A stretch of DNA of 64,000 bases. Source: Synanceia verrucosa (lineage: Eukaryota; Chordata; Actinopteri; Perciformes; Synanceiidae). The first letter of the stretch is position 1, and every line of letters starts with the position of its first letter. Where the stretch lies: contig CM056561.1 of NCBI GenBank assembly GCA_029721515.1, positions 5,294,001-5,358,000 on the forward strand. The letters run 5' to 3'. This document shows, piece by piece, positions 63,839-64,000 of the stretch. The notes beneath the pieces are model-generated. The model saw nothing but the letters and a program-made list of their open reading frames with translations. It was not told the origin of the DNA and did no database searches. A program made the translations under genes and the position numbers.

Positions 63839-64000
63839 CTGGAGACCCGACAATTACACAACAAGAGAAGAGGAGGAGGAGTTAAAAATGACTGAATTGT
63901 GTCATGATTATGCATTTAAATGCAAGGTAAGGCTTATTCGTGTACAGTAAATTACAGGTACAGTAGCTGTTGCTGCCAAAATATACGTCCCCCCAATATC

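Noticed and set aside
1..64000. A search for CRISPR arrays, operons, phage, toxin or defence systems
   Set aside because: The window is vertebrate nuclear DNA with spliced genes; none of these is present.

Overview
This is vertebrate nuclear DNA, almost certainly from a ray-finned (teleost, probably percomorph) fish. It holds five intron-split genes with conserved GT/AG borders, teleost-type dispersed repeats, CA/TG microsatellites and compact introns. No prokaryotic, viral, CRISPR or plasmid feature is visible. The genes are homologues of human chromosome 20q genes. The order top1 > plcg1 > < zhx3 reproduces, as far as I recall, the human TOP1-PLCG1-ZHX3 arrangement, and dhx35 and rab5if are also 20q genes in human.

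Layout. 1-3.3 kb: AT-rich intergenic DNA with a striking 80-bp hairpin. 3.3-13 kb: dhx35 on the minus strand, 21 coding exons that splice to 699 codons, all helicase motifs present. 14.7-18.6 kb: rab5if, minus strand, 4 coding exons, 127 codons. 18.6-21.3 kb: intergenic DNA with a degenerate 31-bp tandem repeat. 21.3-33.9 kb: zhx3, plus strand, with a GC-rich promoter, a 5.25-kb first intron full of GA-rich and TG/CA tracts, and an unusual coding region split by phase-0 introns. 34.2-34.6 kb: an L2/SINE-like repeat between the convergent zhx3 and plcg1 tails. 34.7-59.2 kb: plcg1, minus strand, 32 coding exons that splice to 1316 codons with the full PLC-gamma domain set, plus a 5' non-coding exon. 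60.4-64 kb: the 3' end of top1, minus strand, the last four coding exons including the catalytic tyrosine, running off the right edge. A dead Tc1-like transposon lies just downstream of the top1 stop codon.

Exon borders were derived by hand from GT/AG signals, phase continuity and similarity to remembered human family members. The spliced lengths of dhx35 (699 aa) and plcg1 (1316 aa) close in frame near the usual sizes (about 703 and 1290 aa), which supports the models. The genes do not form a pathway: they are a spliceosome-associated helicase, an ER translocon partner, a transcriptional repressor, a signalling lipase and a DNA topoisomerase that share a syntenic block. I see no candidate for a wholly new biological system. 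The most interesting items are the split zhx3 coding region, the nested inverted-repeat elements in its last intron, the 80-bp hairpin, the duplicated segment in two dhx35 introns, and the CA repeat next to a plcg1 splice donor.
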